A stretch of 64,000 nucleotides of DNA from MED-G105 sp965263305 (GTDB taxonomy: Bacteria > Pseudomonadota > Alphaproteobacteria > Caulobacterales > Parvularculaceae): contig OZ253666.1 in the NCBI GenBank assembly GCA_965263305.1, positions 992,001 to 1,056,000 on the forward strand, in the 5' to 3' direction. The translations under genes and the position numbers were made by a program. This document shows, piece after piece, positions 9,103-19,387 of this stretch. How positions within the stretch are numbered: the first letter of the stretch is position 1; each line of letters starts with the position of its first letter. The notes under the pieces were generated by a model that saw only the letters and a program-made list of their open reading frames with translations, was not told the DNA's origin and searched no databases.

Positions 9103-10128
9103 CTAGCTCACTAACGCCTTCATAATCGCCTTTTGTACATGCAAGCGGTTTTCCGCTTCGTCATGGGCGATACAGTTTGGCCCGTCAAAAACACCGTCGG
9201 TCATTTTTACGTTTCGTCGCATGGGCAGGCAGTGACTCACCAATGCGTCATTGGTGAGTTTCATTTTCGCTTCATCTACAATGAAATGCTTATGCGCGTC
9301 GCGGATAGGCTTTTCAGGGTCCCAATTTCCAAAATAGGGGAGCGCACCCCAACTCTTCGCATAGACGACATCAGCACCTGTATAAGCCTCTTCAATATCA
9401 TGACTCACGGTGAGAGAGCGACCGTTGGCGCGGCAATCTTTTTCCGCCTGCGTCATATATCGTTCATCGAGAACATAATCCGGCGTGGGACAAAGAAGCG
9501 TCACCTCCATGCCGAACTTCGCTGCGATCATAAGGGCCGAATTCGCCACCGCCGTGTTCAAGGGCTTTGGGTGATAGGTCCATGTTAGAACGAATTTCTT
9601 TCCGTCCAAGGCCTGCTCCCCTGCCTCAGCGCGACCCTCCAATTCAAACCGCTCTTGCAGCGCAAGAATATGGGCCATTTCTTGGCACGGATGGGTAATG
9701 GTCTCCATATTGATCACAGGCGCATCGGAGTATTGAGCGAAGGCGTTTAGGATTTTATCTTTCCGATCTTCTTGCCAATCGACAAATTTAGGAAAAGCGC
9801 GCACGCCAATGATATCGCAGTAGCGAGACAACACAGCGGCGGCTTCCTTCACATGTTCTTCGGCCTCCCCGTCCATGATCGCGCCATCATTGAATTCAAG
9901 GGGCCACATGCCCCCGGAAGGCGAAAGCACCACGGCATGGCCGCCAAGCTGCTTCGCGCCGACATCAAAAGACGTGCGCGTGCGCAGGGAATTATTGAGA
10001 AATAAGAGCGCGACAGTTTTGTCCTTCAACGCGTCACCGATGGGCGATTTCTTCAACGCACGCGCGTCGTCCAACAAAGCTTGTAACTCAGCGCGGGACC
10101 AATCAGCCGTGTTGAGGAAATGGCGCAT
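9103..10128 (-). CDS. argF': N-acetylornithine carbamoyltransferase (AOTCase)
   Basis: 341 residues. It carries the carbamoyl-phosphate motif SLRTRTS (47-53), VINMETITHPCQEMAH, and the C-terminal HCLPMRRNVK and AENRLHVQKAI blocks that mark the Xanthomonas-type acetylornithine transcarbamylase rather than ordinary OTC. Glu78 in WPLEF matches the glutamate that sets acetylornithine over succinylornithine in that family, and the lysine in MRRNVK matches the carboxylated lysine. It would carbamoylate N-acetylornithine, so arginine synthesis here skips free ornithine until late. It is first in the minus-strand operon with argAB and argC. A deacetylase (ArgE') must lie elsewhere. Confidence 0.93.
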   Translation of the reverse strand: MRHFLNTADWSRAELQALLDDARALKKSPIGDALKDKTVALLFLNNSLRTRTSFDVGAKQLGGHAVVLSPSGGMWPLEFNDGAIMDGEAEEHVKEAAAVLSRYCDIIGVRAFPKFVDWQEDRKDKILNAFAQYSDAPVINMETITHPCQEMAHILALQERFELEGRAEAGEQALDGKKFVLTWTYHPKPLNTAVANSALMIAAKFGMEVTLLCPTPDYVLDERYMTQAEKDCRANGRSLTVSHDIEEAYTGADVVYAKSWGALPYFGNWDPEKPIRDAHKHFIVDEAKMKLTNDALVSHCLPMRRNVKMTDGVFDGPNCIAHDEAENRLHVQKAIMKALVS

Positions 10129-10420
10129 GGTTTATCGTTCTCATTCTAACTGGCGCTCGCGCAATGCGCGCGATCAACGGGAAGTCGCTTCATATCGATC
10201 TGCGGGGACGAATCCAAGGGCATGACCAATGGTAAACTGGAACGGGCGTGAATGTCCGTCCCGATCTAAGGGGCAATCCGTCCCAGAATTCACTTTACAG
10301 TCATCCGCCCAGCTTCTAGTCCTGCAACTTGGGGAAAACTGATCAAGTACGGGGGGCAAAGCGCTCATAGCGCGAATCCGCGATACACGAGCAGTGACCA
10401 CGGGGCAGGAGAGAGCCAGC

Positions 10421-11521
10421 GTGTTTCTGATCTCAATTCAATATCTGCGCGCGATCGCCGCTGCTGGCGTCGTTCTCCATCATTTGCGTGGATATTTAAC
10501 CGGCGGCCCCGAGAGCGCAGTCGCTTATGGCGCCCATGGCGTCGATCTATTTTTCGTCATCAGCGGCTTTTTGATGTGGGTGGTCGCAAGCGGCTCCCGG
10601 CCAACCCCCGGCGTTTTCTTTCTTAAGCGCCTAGCGCGCATCGCGCCCCTTTATTGGGTGCTAACATGCCTCGCCGCAGCGGCCTCAGTCACAAGCCCTC
10701 ATTTCAGTGTACAACACTTCCTTGCGTCGATTTTCTTCTTTCCGATGGAAGATCCTGAATGGGGCATGATCGCCCCGATTCTCGTAGTGGGCTGGACGCT
10801 GAACTACGAGATAGCGTTTTACGTTCTCTTCGCTTTTTCGCTCGCATTGAACGCCGCCTATCGATTTTGGACGATATGCAGCGTTATCGTGTTCCTTTTC
10901 ATTATTGGGCTACTGATAAAACCATCTGACGCCGGTTTTATAGAATTTTACACAGGCACGATCATCATCGAGTTTGTCTTCGGTCTTCTCCTAGGGCGGG
11001 CGTTTTTATTAGTGAAGGAACACCCCTATCTGCGAAGTAGGGTCGCCTTTTTTTCCGCCGTAACCGCGATCTGCCTTGGGATTTTCTTGTCAGTTTTATG
11101 GCATGATCATAGCGCCATTCGAGGCCTCGCTTGGGGCGCGCCGGCCGCCTTAATTTTCATGGGCGCCCTGATGCTGGAACCTTGGCTGTCGAAACGGCCT
11201 ATCCGATTACTCAGTTCGTTGGGTGATGCTTCCTATTCGACCTACCTCACCCACTCGATCACCATAAAAGGGCTTGTCGTTTTTACACCTTTCCTCGCCA
11301 ATGGCGCGGCCAATCTTTCGGCCTACGGGGAAAAAATCGGTATAGGGTGGCCGGTGACAATCTCTAACCTTGCGATTGCATCGGTCTTTCTTGTTGCATG
11401 CCACTGCGTCGGGGTGATTGTCTTTTATTTTGTCGAAAGCCCCTTGAGCCGACGCGCCGCCGATGCCGTGAAGAACATCCCGCCCCGTTTCGCGAAGATA
11501 AAACAAGCATTGACAATCTGA
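10421..11521 (+). CDS. Membrane acyltransferase, acyltransferase-3 (OafA/NodX) family
   Basis: 366 residues from the GTG at 10421, chosen because AGGAG sits 9 bases before it; the frame also opens at GTG 10394. The family pattern is clear: N-terminal LRAIAAAGVVLHH with the catalytic histidine pair region, LFFVISGFLMW, about ten hydrophobic helices, and a final FYFVESPLSRR. Such proteins move O-acyl groups onto surface sugars or lipids across the inner membrane. The acceptor cannot be read from sequence and no glycan cluster surrounds it. It stands alone between the divergent arginine operon and pepN. Confidence 0.88.
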   Translation: MFLISIQYLRAIAAAGVVLHHLRGYLTGGPESAVAYGAHGVDLFFVISGFLMWVVASGSRPTPGVFFLKRLARIAPLYWVLTCLAAAASVTSPHFSVQHFLASIFFFPMEDPEWGMIAPILVVGWTLNYEIAFYVLFAFSLALNAAYRFWTICSVIVFLFIIGLLIKPSDAGFIEFYTGTIIIEFVFGLLLGRAFLLVKEHPYLRSRVAFFSAVTAICLGIFLSVLWHDHSAIRGLAWGAPAALIFMGALMLEPWLSKRPIRLLSSLGDASYSTYLTHSITIKGLVVFTPFLANGAANLSAYGEKIGIGWPVTISNLAIASVFLVACHCVGVIVFYFVESPLSRRAADAVKNIPPRFAKIKQALTI

Positions 11522-11672
11522 ATCCGCGATTAACCGATCAATTGATCACCGCCTGCATTTTGAATGGGGACAATGCTGAAGGAATACTCGGTGCGCAGGG
11601 TGCGTTAGAGTGGGCCATGGCCTATGCTGGCGTTCTTCCCGCGTTCCCCGCACACTTTTCGACGAGCCACCC

Positions 11673-14318
11673 ATGACCACTTTGCCCACCGCTGATCACG
11701 ACCGGCCTAAAACCATTCGCCTCGCAGATTACCACCCTCCCGACTACTGGATAGACACCATCCATCTCCATGTGTCTCTGGACCCAGAGCGGACCATCGT
11801 GAAAACGCGATTAGACGTGCGGCGGTCGTTAAGCGCGCCACGAGGGAAAGATGGCGCGCCCGCCCCTTTGACGCTTGATGGGGAAGCGCTCGCGCTCTTG
11901 TCGATCGCAATGGATGGAGAACCCATGGCGCAGGACGCCTATCGGGTTGGGGAGAAAACCCTGACCATTCATTCACCGCCGGAAGCGTTCATTCTTGAAA
12001 CGGAGGTCGCGATTTCGCCAGTCGCGAACACCGCCCTTTCCGGCCTTTATGTTTCCAATGGCATGTTCTGTACCCAATGCGAGGCTGAAGGATTCCGTCG
12101 CATCACCTATTACCCTGATCGCCCGGACGTGCTCGCCAGCTTCACCGTGCGCCTAGAGGCCGATAAATCGGCCTATCCCGTGCTTCTCGCCAATGGGAAC
12201 AATATCGCCGCCGGGGATTTGGAGAACGGACGCCATTTTGCGGAATGGGAAGACCCCCACCAGAAGCCTGCCTATCTGTTCGCCCTCGTCGGGGGCGATC
12301 TTGCCGCTGTAGAAGACAAGTTCACGACCCGCTCAGGACGGGAGGTGACGCTAAAAGTCTTTGTACAACATCAAAATAAAGACAAATGCGCCTATACGCT
12401 GGACGCTCTTAAACGCTCAATGCGCTGGGATGAAGAACGGTTCGGGCGCGAATACGACCTCGATATTTTCATGATCGTCGCCGTTGATCATTTCAATTTC
12501 GGGGCGATGGAAAACAAAGGCCTCAATATTTTCAACTCAGCCTATGTCCTGGCGAGCCCAGAAACAGCGACTGACGCTGATTATGAAGCCATCGAATCGA
12601 TCGTCGGCCATGAGTATTTTCATAACTGGTCCGGCAATCGAGTAACCCTGCGCGATTGGTTCCAGCTCTGCTTAAAAGAAGGGTTCACCGTTTTCCGCGA
12701 TCAGGAGTTTTCCGCTGATATGCGCTCTCGCCCGGTACAGCGCATCAAAGATGTGCGCCGCTTATGGTCCAGCCAATTTCCCGAGGACGCCGGCCCCCTC
12801 GCCCACGCGCCACGCCCGTCGGAATACATCACCATCGATAATTTCTACACCGCGACCGTTTATGAAAAAGGCGCAGAATTATCCCGCATGCTGATGACTA
12901 TTTTGGGGCAGGAAACTTTTCGCAAAGCCACCGACCTTTACTTTGACCGCCACGACGGACAGGCAGCCACCGTCGAAGACTTCGTCAGCGCAATGGAAGA
13001 GGCCAGCGGCCAAGATCTGACCCAATTCCGACTTTGGTACACCGAGGCCGGCGCCCCGAATGTAACGGCGGCCGTGACCGCGACAACAAAGATTGAAGAC
13101 CCGGTTGAATTGACACTTCGCCAACAGACGAAAACGATCAATGATGACGAAGAGAAAGCGCCCCGCGCCATGCCCGTCGCCTATGCATTGGTCGGCAAAG
13201 ACAGCGGTGAAGTTGTTGAGGAAGGCGTCCTTGATTTTCACCAAGCGGAACGCACCTTCACGTTCGGTCCTTACTCTGAACCGGTTGTCCCTTCTTTGTT
13301 TAGGAGTTTTTCCGCGCCGGTCGTGTTGGATCAGGACCTTACGCTTGACGATCGGCTCACGATTCTGACGGCGGAGACGGATCTCTTTAATCGCTGGAAC
13401 GCGGGCGATCAGATTTGGCGGGATCTATGTGTCGCGTTCGCAGCGGAAAAAAATTGCGACACCTCAAAACGCGACGCAACCATGGCCCGCTTTACGCAAG
13501 CATTGGCGGAGATAATCGCCCGGGCTGATGAAGACCATGCGCTGACGGCCGAAATCCTCACCGCACCAGCCGCCGCCGACCTCCTGCAAATGACCGCGCC
13601 GGTAAACCCGGTCGCGCTGGCGCAAGGTCGCGCCAACGTGCGCGCCGAGATTTCCCACGTCCTGGAGGAGGATCTGCGCGCGCTTTATCAACGCCTTGCC
13701 TCTGATGCGCCCTACTCTCCGGCAGCGCCGGAAGCCGGCAGGCGCGCCTTGCGAAATGCCGCCCTTTCTTTGCTCGTCGCAGGCGGCGTTTTTGATGAAG
13801 CTGCGGCGCAGGCCGCCCACGCCGCAAACATGACCGATGAAGCGGCCGCTGTGAGCGCCCTTGCGCAATCGAACGCCAGCAGCCGAGACCAGGTGTTGAA
13901 CGCCTTTTATGACCGCTGGCGCCAGGACCCGCTCGTCGTCAACAAATGGCTTGCATTCAACGCGATGCGCACCGGGGACAATGCGTTGGAGGCGATCGCC
14001 GGTCTAACGGACCATGACGCGTTCGATCATAAAACGCCGAACAAGGTGCGCAGCCTTGTTGGCGCCTTTGCGTACCGAAACATGGAAGCGTTCCACCGGT
14101 CTGACGGCGCAGGGTATGATTTTCTTATTGAGCAGATCATGATTGTCGATCCTCTTAATCCCCAACTCGCATCGCGTTTAACGACAGCATTCGACGCCTG
14201 GCGGCGCCTAGATCCGGCGCGCAGAGTTTTGGCCGAGACAGCCTTGAAGAAATTGCTAGACGGAAAGCCGTCATCGAACCTCTATGAAATGGCGACCCGG
14301 CTCCTCGGGGTGTCATAG
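11673..14318 (+). CDS. pepN: Aminopeptidase N (M1 zinc metallopeptidase)
   Basis: 881 residues from the ATG at 11673, which aligns with the usual PepN N-terminus; an upstream in-frame GTG at 11610 only adds unrelated residues. Key motifs: GAMEN near residue 276 (free amino-terminus recognition) and HEYFHNWSGNRV near 313 with the second zinc glutamate in KEGFTVFRD. The C-terminal half is the helical DUF3458-type domain. It trims N-terminal residues from peptides in the cytoplasm. Length matches the family (870-890). No operon partner is obvious; the next gene starts 218 bases on. Confidence 0.95.
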   Translation: MTTLPTADHDRPKTIRLADYHPPDYWIDTIHLHVSLDPERTIVKTRLDVRRSLSAPRGKDGAPAPLTLDGEALALLSIAMDGEPMAQDAYRVGEKTLTIHSPPEAFILETEVAISPVANTALSGLYVSNGMFCTQCEAEGFRRITYYPDRPDVLASFTVRLEADKSAYPVLLANGNNIAAGDLENGRHFAEWEDPHQKPAYLFALVGGDLAAVEDKFTTRSGREVTLKVFVQHQNKDKCAYTLDALKRSMRWDEERFGREYDLDIFMIVAVDHFNFGAMENKGLNIFNSAYVLASPETATDADYEAIESIVGHEYFHNWSGNRVTLRDWFQLCLKEGFTVFRDQEFSADMRSRPVQRIKDVRRLWSSQFPEDAGPLAHAPRPSEYITIDNFYTATVYEKGAELSRMLMTILGQETFRKATDLYFDRHDGQAATVEDFVSAMEEASGQDLTQFRLWYTEAGAPNVTAAVTATTKIEDPVELTLRQQTKTINDDEEKAPRAMPVAYALVGKDSGEVVEEGVLDFHQAERTFTFGPYSEPVVPSLFRSFSAPVVLDQDLTLDDRLTILTAETDLFNRWNAGDQIWRDLCVAFAAEKNCDTSKRDATMARFTQALAEIIARADEDHALTAEILTAPAAADLLQMTAPVNPVALAQGRANVRAEISHVLEEDLRALYQRLASDAPYSPAAPEAGRRALRNAALSLLVAGGVFDEAAAQAAHAANMTDEAAAVSALAQSNASSRDQVLNAFYDRWRQDPLVVNKWLAFNAMRTGDNALEAIAGLTDHDAFDHKTPNKVRSLVGAFAYRNMEAFHRSDGAGYDFLIEQIMIVDPLNPQLASRLTTAFDAWRRLDPARRVLAETALKKLLDGKPSSNLYEMATRLLGVS

Positions 14319-14536
14319 CGCCGATATGATGAGGTGGGTTTGACCTGGTGCAACGTTGTTCTGCTTGAAAAACGAATACCGGGAAATTCAAGCATGCGCA
14401 GACTTGATTCGATATCGACAGCGACTAGCGAACAGGAATAGTTTCCAAAATGTAAACACGCATTAAAGGTATGCGCGAATTTAGTTTTCGCGCATTCATT
14501 TAGTGTGTTTGACCCGAGGGGTGGATAAAGGGCCAT

Positions 14537-16855
14537 ATGGCGACGGCGACACGAAAAGGAATTCCAGGCGCTTCGACCGCTTCTGCGAAGTTGGACGCCT
14601 TGTCGCCAAGCCGATTAATGGGTCTGACGGCGCTTTTTGTTGTGGCGTTCGCGGCCATCCTCGTTGGCGTAGCTCAGGAAGATGCTTCGGCGCGACGTAT
14701 TGAGACGGAATTGCGCATCGCCCTCGCTACCGACCGGTGCGCCGCCTCAATGAATGTCGCCATCGTCACGGGCGATAGCGTCCGTCGCACGCTGTCATCT
14801 TGTTTTCCAGGCGGTCGTGCGGCGCTTTATCACTTCAGCGCATCCAATGATATCCTTACCGCCTTCGGTGATACGCGCGCAGCGCCCCTCGCGAGCACCG
14901 CCACAGCGACCATCGATCTTTCGCGGAATGGCGCTGGGGTCATAAAGAGTAGCGCTGGCGAATTACGCACGGCCTGGCGACCTCTGGACAACGGGGAAGT
15001 CATTCTCGCCGCCGCGCCGGCGAACGATATCTATCAACGAAGCCCAACCTGGTTCACCTACATCCTACTGCTTTTGTCGGTCGCCCTTGTCTCCGCATCG
15101 CTCATGGCGGCCTTTATCCGTCAAAGTAAATCGGCTGCGCTTTCCGCCGGCGCCATCGATGCTTTGAACCATATCAATGACGCGTTGACCGCCGGGCGCG
15201 CGGCGGCCTGGCGGTATGATCCGCGTGATCGAACGGTGACGTTCGGGCGCGCCTTCCTTGATGCGATGGGCCTAGGCGCGCGCGAGCGGCGCTTTAACCT
15301 CAGCGAGCTAACAGCCCTTATTCATCCGCTGGATTTACGCACGGGCCTTGCAATCCTCAGTGGCAAAACCTCTGGCGTCACCGATGGCGTTGTGCGGTTA
15401 CGTCGCCCCCAGGGCGGCTGGTCCCGCGCTTATCTTCGCACATCGCCGGACGCCACGCGCCTTAAACGGTCAGGCCTCGCCATCGAGGTTGCAAAGGGGC
15501 AGTCTCTATCGCCCGCCAACGCTCTCGCCGAAACCCGCCTAAAAGACGCGATTGAGAGCATCCCGGAGGCCTTTGTTTTATGGGACGCCGATGGTCGTCT
15601 GGCCATTTGGAACAAACGCTTCGCCTCGATTTTTCGCTTAGTCGGTAAAAAGAAGAAAACGTCTCTGCGCGCCGGCATGTCCGCTGCCGATGTCGCCGCC
15701 ATCGCCCCGGTCGGCGGCGACCTATTGGAACGATATTTCGGCCCCGACGCCTCCAAAGATAAATTGAGCGACGAAATCGCCCTTGGGGGCGATCGCTGGC
15801 TGCATGTCGCCCGCCGACGCACTGTTGAGGGAGGTTTGGTTTGCATCGCGTCCAATGTGACGGATATGAAGCGTCGCGCGCGGGCGCAATTATCGAAGGA
15901 GCGTAAATTGAAGGCGCTTGTGTCGGACTTAGAAAGCTCCCGCACGGAACTTTCAGAGACGATGCAAAAGTATCAGGTCGAAAAGCACAAAGCGGAAGAA
16001 GCGAACCGATCAAAGAGCGAGTTTCTGGCGCATATGAGCCATGAATTGCGTACGCCTCTGAATGCGATCAATGGCTTTTCCGAGATCATGCAATCAGAAC
16101 TTTATGGCCCCCTGGGCGATGAGAAGTACAAGGAATATGTTGACGATATTCTCTCAAGCGGTCAGCACCTTCTGGAACTGATTGAAGACATCCTTGATAT
16201 GTCGAAGATTGAGGCCGGCCGTTTAACGCTGGAGCCTCGCCGGGTGGACCTAGAGCGCATGCTGCAGGAATGTGGCCGACTCGTTTCCAAGCGCGCCCAA
16301 GACAATGGGGTGAGCCTGACAATCTCAGTCGGTCACGCGCCGGCCGCCTGGGCCGACCCCCGCGCCTTAAAACAAGTGACGCTTAACCTCCTGTCCAATG
16401 CAATAAAGTTCACGCCTCGCAATGGCGAGGTCACGCTTACCGTTGAGGCGGATCTAGACAGCGTGGCCGTGCTCGTCGCCGATAGCGGGGTGGGCATCGA
16501 AAAAGACTCCATGCCGCGCCTTGGCGCGCCCTTCGCGCTCATTGAACACGACGCCGCTAAATCTAAAAGCGGCGCTGGATTGGGGCTTGCTTTGTCAAAA
16601 TCTCTGATGGAGATGCAAAACGGCCTTCTCGCCATCGCCTCCCAACGGAACAAAGGCACCGTCGCCTGCGCCGCGTTCCCCCGGCGCCAAAACGCCACTG
16701 TCCGACTACCCCATTTCATCCGCAGCAATGCACGGTTGCTTACCGATGACGCTGAGGGGGCAACGATCGCGACCATGCCGATCCCCGTGCCGGATAACCC
16801 ATACTCCATCGCCAACCGCAATTTGAAAAAAACGGCGGAGCAGGCGGCCGAGTAA
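14537..16855 (+). CDS. PleC/DivJ-type membrane sensor histidine kinase
   Basis: 772 residues. Two membrane helices bracket an extracytoplasmic domain (about 30-48 and 173-195). PAS-like regions follow at about 220-310 and 335-445, then a coiled coil, HisKA with HMSHELRTPLNAINGF (phospho-His near 502), and HATPase_c with DSGVGI and GAGLGLALSKSL. The stretch after the H-box (EYVDDILSSGQHLLELIEDI) is very close to Caulobacter PleC/DivJ, which control DivK and the CtrA relay. No receiver domain is attached. GAGTTG-like ribosome signals are weak, but AAAGGG precedes the ATG. Exact orthology to PleC or DivJ is not decided by eye. Confidence 0.88.
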   Translation: MATATRKGIPGASTASAKLDALSPSRLMGLTALFVVAFAAILVGVAQEDASARRIETELRIALATDRCAASMNVAIVTGDSVRRTLSSCFPGGRAALYHFSASNDILTAFGDTRAAPLASTATATIDLSRNGAGVIKSSAGELRTAWRPLDNGEVILAAAPANDIYQRSPTWFTYILLLLSVALVSASLMAAFIRQSKSAALSAGAIDALNHINDALTAGRAAAWRYDPRDRTVTFGRAFLDAMGLGARERRFNLSELTALIHPLDLRTGLAILSGKTSGVTDGVVRLRRPQGGWSRAYLRTSPDATRLKRSGLAIEVAKGQSLSPANALAETRLKDAIESIPEAFVLWDADGRLAIWNKRFASIFRLVGKKKKTSLRAGMSAADVAAIAPVGGDLLERYFGPDASKDKLSDEIALGGDRWLHVARRRTVEGGLVCIASNVTDMKRRARAQLSKERKLKALVSDLESSRTELSETMQKYQVEKHKAEEANRSKSEFLAHMSHELRTPLNAINGFSEIMQSELYGPLGDEKYKEYVDDILSSGQHLLELIEDILDMSKIEAGRLTLEPRRVDLERMLQECGRLVSKRAQDNGVSLTISVGHAPAAWADPRALKQVTLNLLSNAIKFTPRNGEVTLTVEADLDSVAVLVADSGVGIEKDSMPRLGAPFALIEHDAAKSKSGAGLGLALSKSLMEMQNGLLAIASQRNKGTVACAAFPRRQNATVRLPHFIRSNARLLTDDAEGATIATMPIPVPDNPYSIANRNLKKTAEQAAE

Positions 16856-16870
16856 TAAGGATGCGGCTGT

Positions 16871-17464
16871 TTACGCGATCTGCTCCAATCGCGCCTTTTG
16901 GCAAAGCGGATAACTTTCAATAAACGGACCAATCGCCGCTTTCATGGTTGAGAACGCCTCGCCATAAAAATAGAGAGCCGTTTCTTTTGAACCTTCCCAG
17001 TGCCCCCGGAAGGCGCCGGCTTTTTCCATCAGGCGGTTGCACTCTTTGATGACAAAATTAACGTCGCAGTCGGCATAAACATCTTCCGGAAGGTCTGAAC
17101 CATTTAAAAAAAGACCAAGCCCTTCTTGGTTCCCAAACGGCAACTCCCGTCCGTCGCGCTCAACGATAAGGCGCGAACCTTTCGGTACGCCAATCGCCTC
17201 AAGATGCGCCACAATACTATTCAGGGTTTCCTCAGTCGCTTTGGTGGTCTTGATTTCAAGGTCGCAAAACTCAATCCCCGCAGGCTCATCAGCCAATTGC
17301 GTTCCCCCGCCGGTGACGGCTCCTAAATTATCGCGCTTAATTAGGTCATCTAACGGATCTTCGTAATATTCACCGCGGTCAATTGGCTGTACGCGGGCAT
17401 TGAGCCGAGCAATGACGAACTCGCCATTCGAGGTTTCACGCTTCTTTTTTAAGAATCCGAACAT
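16871..17464 (-). CDS. Conserved hypothetical protein, 197 residues
   Basis: Function not recognised. The protein starts MFGFLKKK with GGAGGG properly placed before the ATG, is acidic, has no signal peptide or membrane helix, and contains an alpha/beta pattern with a short conserved-looking end (YFYGEAFSTMKAAIGPFIESYPLCQKARLEQI). The plan resembles small cytoplasmic proteins found near polymorphic-toxin immunity genes, but no toxin is adjacent. It converges on the histidine kinase with 15 bases between the stops. A real gene by codon pattern and ribosome site. Confidence 0.7.
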   Translation of the reverse strand: MFGFLKKKRETSNGEFVIARLNARVQPIDRGEYYEDPLDDLIKRDNLGAVTGGGTQLADEPAGIEFCDLEIKTTKATEETLNSIVAHLEAIGVPKGSRLIVERDGRELPFGNQEGLGLFLNGSDLPEDVYADCDVNFVIKECNRLMEKAGAFRGHWEGSKETALYFYGEAFSTMKAAIGPFIESYPLCQKARLEQIA

Positions 17465-17607
17465 AGGTTACCCTCCCAAAACTACGGGGCCTAACGTGTC
17501 AGAAATTTGCGAGAATTTCGTAACCAATTCGGAATAATTTTCACAAAACTGCCCGTGAGTTGGTCAGCCGCTCATCTTATCGTTGCAAGAGATCCCTCCA
17601 AAAAAAA

Positions 17608-17637
17608 GGCGTCGCGAATAGCGACGCCTTTTTGAGA
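17608..17637 (-). terminator. Rho-independent terminator, bidirectional in form
   Basis: An 8-bp GC-rich stem GGCGTCGC (17608-17615) and GCGACGCC (17621-17628) with a GAATA loop is flanked by seven A residues on the left and five T residues on the right. Read on the minus strand it ends the sodium symporter gene; on the plus strand it would also stop read-through. Confidence 0.85.
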
Positions 17638-17654
17638 TAGCGGAAAAATCACGC

Positions 17655-19229
17655 TTAAAAAATGAACGGCGCCAACAAGCTATAAAGAATGACAGCCGCG
17701 ATCGCGATCGGACAGACGTAGCGAATAAGAAAGCGCCAGCGCTGATACCATGCTTCAGACTCAAAGCCGATTTCCTCGCGGGACACGGACGTCGACACAA
17801 CCCAACCAGCGAAAATGGCCGTGATCAGACCGGCGATCGGTAGGATGATGTCAGTGGAGTTACTCAGGAAAGACAACAAATCAACCGCATTGCCCTCGCC
17901 ATCCTGGAAGAGCGGGATCGCCCCCCATGGCCGCCACGTATTAAAGAACAGATCGCGCGGCGATCCATCAGCATGGGTTGTTGGCACCTGTGACAACGCA
18001 TTGGCGATGCCAATGACGAAAACCACAACGCCCAGCCCAATTGAAATGGTCGTCCGTTGGCGGCCATTTTGCTGCTCTTCAAACCACGCCGTTGAGGCTT
18101 CAAGAAGTGCAATGGATGATGTGATCGCCGCAAAGAACGCTAGCAGGAAAAACAGGAAACCGAATACCGCGCCGACGGGCATTTCCTGGAAAGCCATGGG
18201 CAAGGTTTGGAACATCAGGGTCGGCCCGCCCGCGGGGCTTAAGCCTACCTGAAAGACGATTGGGAATATGGCGATGCCGGCCAAGATCCCGACCGCCGTG
18301 TCGGAAATCGCCACGACGCGCGACGACTGCGGGATGCTCTGATCACGCGACATATGGGCGCCGTATGTGGCCATCAGCGCTGACCCTAGACCAATAGAGA
18401 AAAATGCCTGCCCGAGAGCCGCAGAGATAACCGAGCCATCTTTTAAACCGTTTAAGAAACCCTTCGCGACAATTTCTCCGTTAGCGTCAAGCTGATCAGC
18501 GAATCGGAACCCGAAAAGAAAATTAAGCCCCTTCCCCGTATCGCCGGTAAAAATCGCGAACAGCATTAGGACCGTCAGCATGACAAAGAAAGCAGGCATC
18601 AAGATCGTCACCGCCTGCTCGATCCCGCCTTTGAGCCCCCGCGCGACAATCGCCACCGTGATCACAACAAAAAGGCCGTGGTAGAAAATCATGCGCTGGG
18701 GATCGCTCAGAAGCGCCCCCAATTTTGCGGCGACCACTTCCTGAGACTCATTTGCGAAGGCGCCGCCAAGCAACGCCCCCGGGCCATTGGACGCGACAGC
18801 ACCTATAAGATCGCCGCCGATCATCACGGCATAGGCCATGACCCATCCTGCGATGACTGAATAGAACGTTAAAATCACAAAGGCGCCAAACATGCCGAGC
18901 CATGACTGCGCCGCCCACCAGGATGAGCGCCCTTCCGATTGGGCGATACGCACAACGCTGCCGACAGCTGACATGCGGCCCCGCCGGCCGATAAACAGCT
19001 CCGCCAGCAAGACCGGCAAGCCGATTAACAAAACGCAAATCACATAGAAAAGAACGAAAACACCACCGCCGTTATCGCCCGCGGTGTAGGGAAAGCGCCA
19101 CAAATTGCCGAGGCCGACAGCTGAGCCGATCGCGGCAAGAATAAACGCTGCGCGGGAGGACCACTGCACTTTTGTTGGCTCATGGGCTGGAAACGCGCCC
19201 GACGCTGGTTGCTCTGATTGTGATGTCAT
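17655..19229 (-). CDS. Sodium-dependent transporter of the neurotransmitter:sodium symporter family (SNF)
   Basis: About 524 residues from the ATG at 19229; a second ATG lies 3 codons upstream but too near the GGGG ribosome site. The signature SAVGLGNLWRFPYTAGDNGGG lies in the first helix, followed by about eleven further helices. Prokaryotic members (LeuT, TnaT, MhsT type) carry amino acids with sodium. It ends just before a strong terminator, and a 150-base gap with divergent transcription lies upstream. The substrate, probably an amino acid or tryptophan-like compound, is not predictable from the visible motifs. Confidence 0.92.
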   Translation of the reverse strand: MTSQSEQPASGAFPAHEPTKVQWSSRAAFILAAIGSAVGLGNLWRFPYTAGDNGGGVFVLFYVICVLLIGLPVLLAELFIGRRGRMSAVGSVVRIAQSEGRSSWWAAQSWLGMFGAFVILTFYSVIAGWVMAYAVMIGGDLIGAVASNGPGALLGGAFANESQEVVAAKLGALLSDPQRMIFYHGLFVVITVAIVARGLKGGIEQAVTILMPAFFVMLTVLMLFAIFTGDTGKGLNFLFGFRFADQLDANGEIVAKGFLNGLKDGSVISAALGQAFFSIGLGSALMATYGAHMSRDQSIPQSSRVVAISDTAVGILAGIAIFPIVFQVGLSPAGGPTLMFQTLPMAFQEMPVGAVFGFLFFLLAFFAAITSSIALLEASTAWFEEQQNGRQRTTISIGLGVVVFVIGIANALSQVPTTHADGSPRDLFFNTWRPWGAIPLFQDGEGNAVDLLSFLSNSTDIILPIAGLITAIFAGWVVSTSVSREEIGFESEAWYQRWRFLIRYVCPIAIAAVILYSLLAPFIF

Positions 19230-19387
19230 GAAGGTCATCCCCGATTAGATGTTAATTTTCTTAAAGCCCGATTTTTAGGCGCTTTTTTACCTTCTGTCCC
19301 CAAGATTGTCGAATTGAGAGGCGAGGAACGCCCATTTTGGGATTCATTTCTCCCAAGACCGGGCTGAGACCATGAAGGATGCATTGT

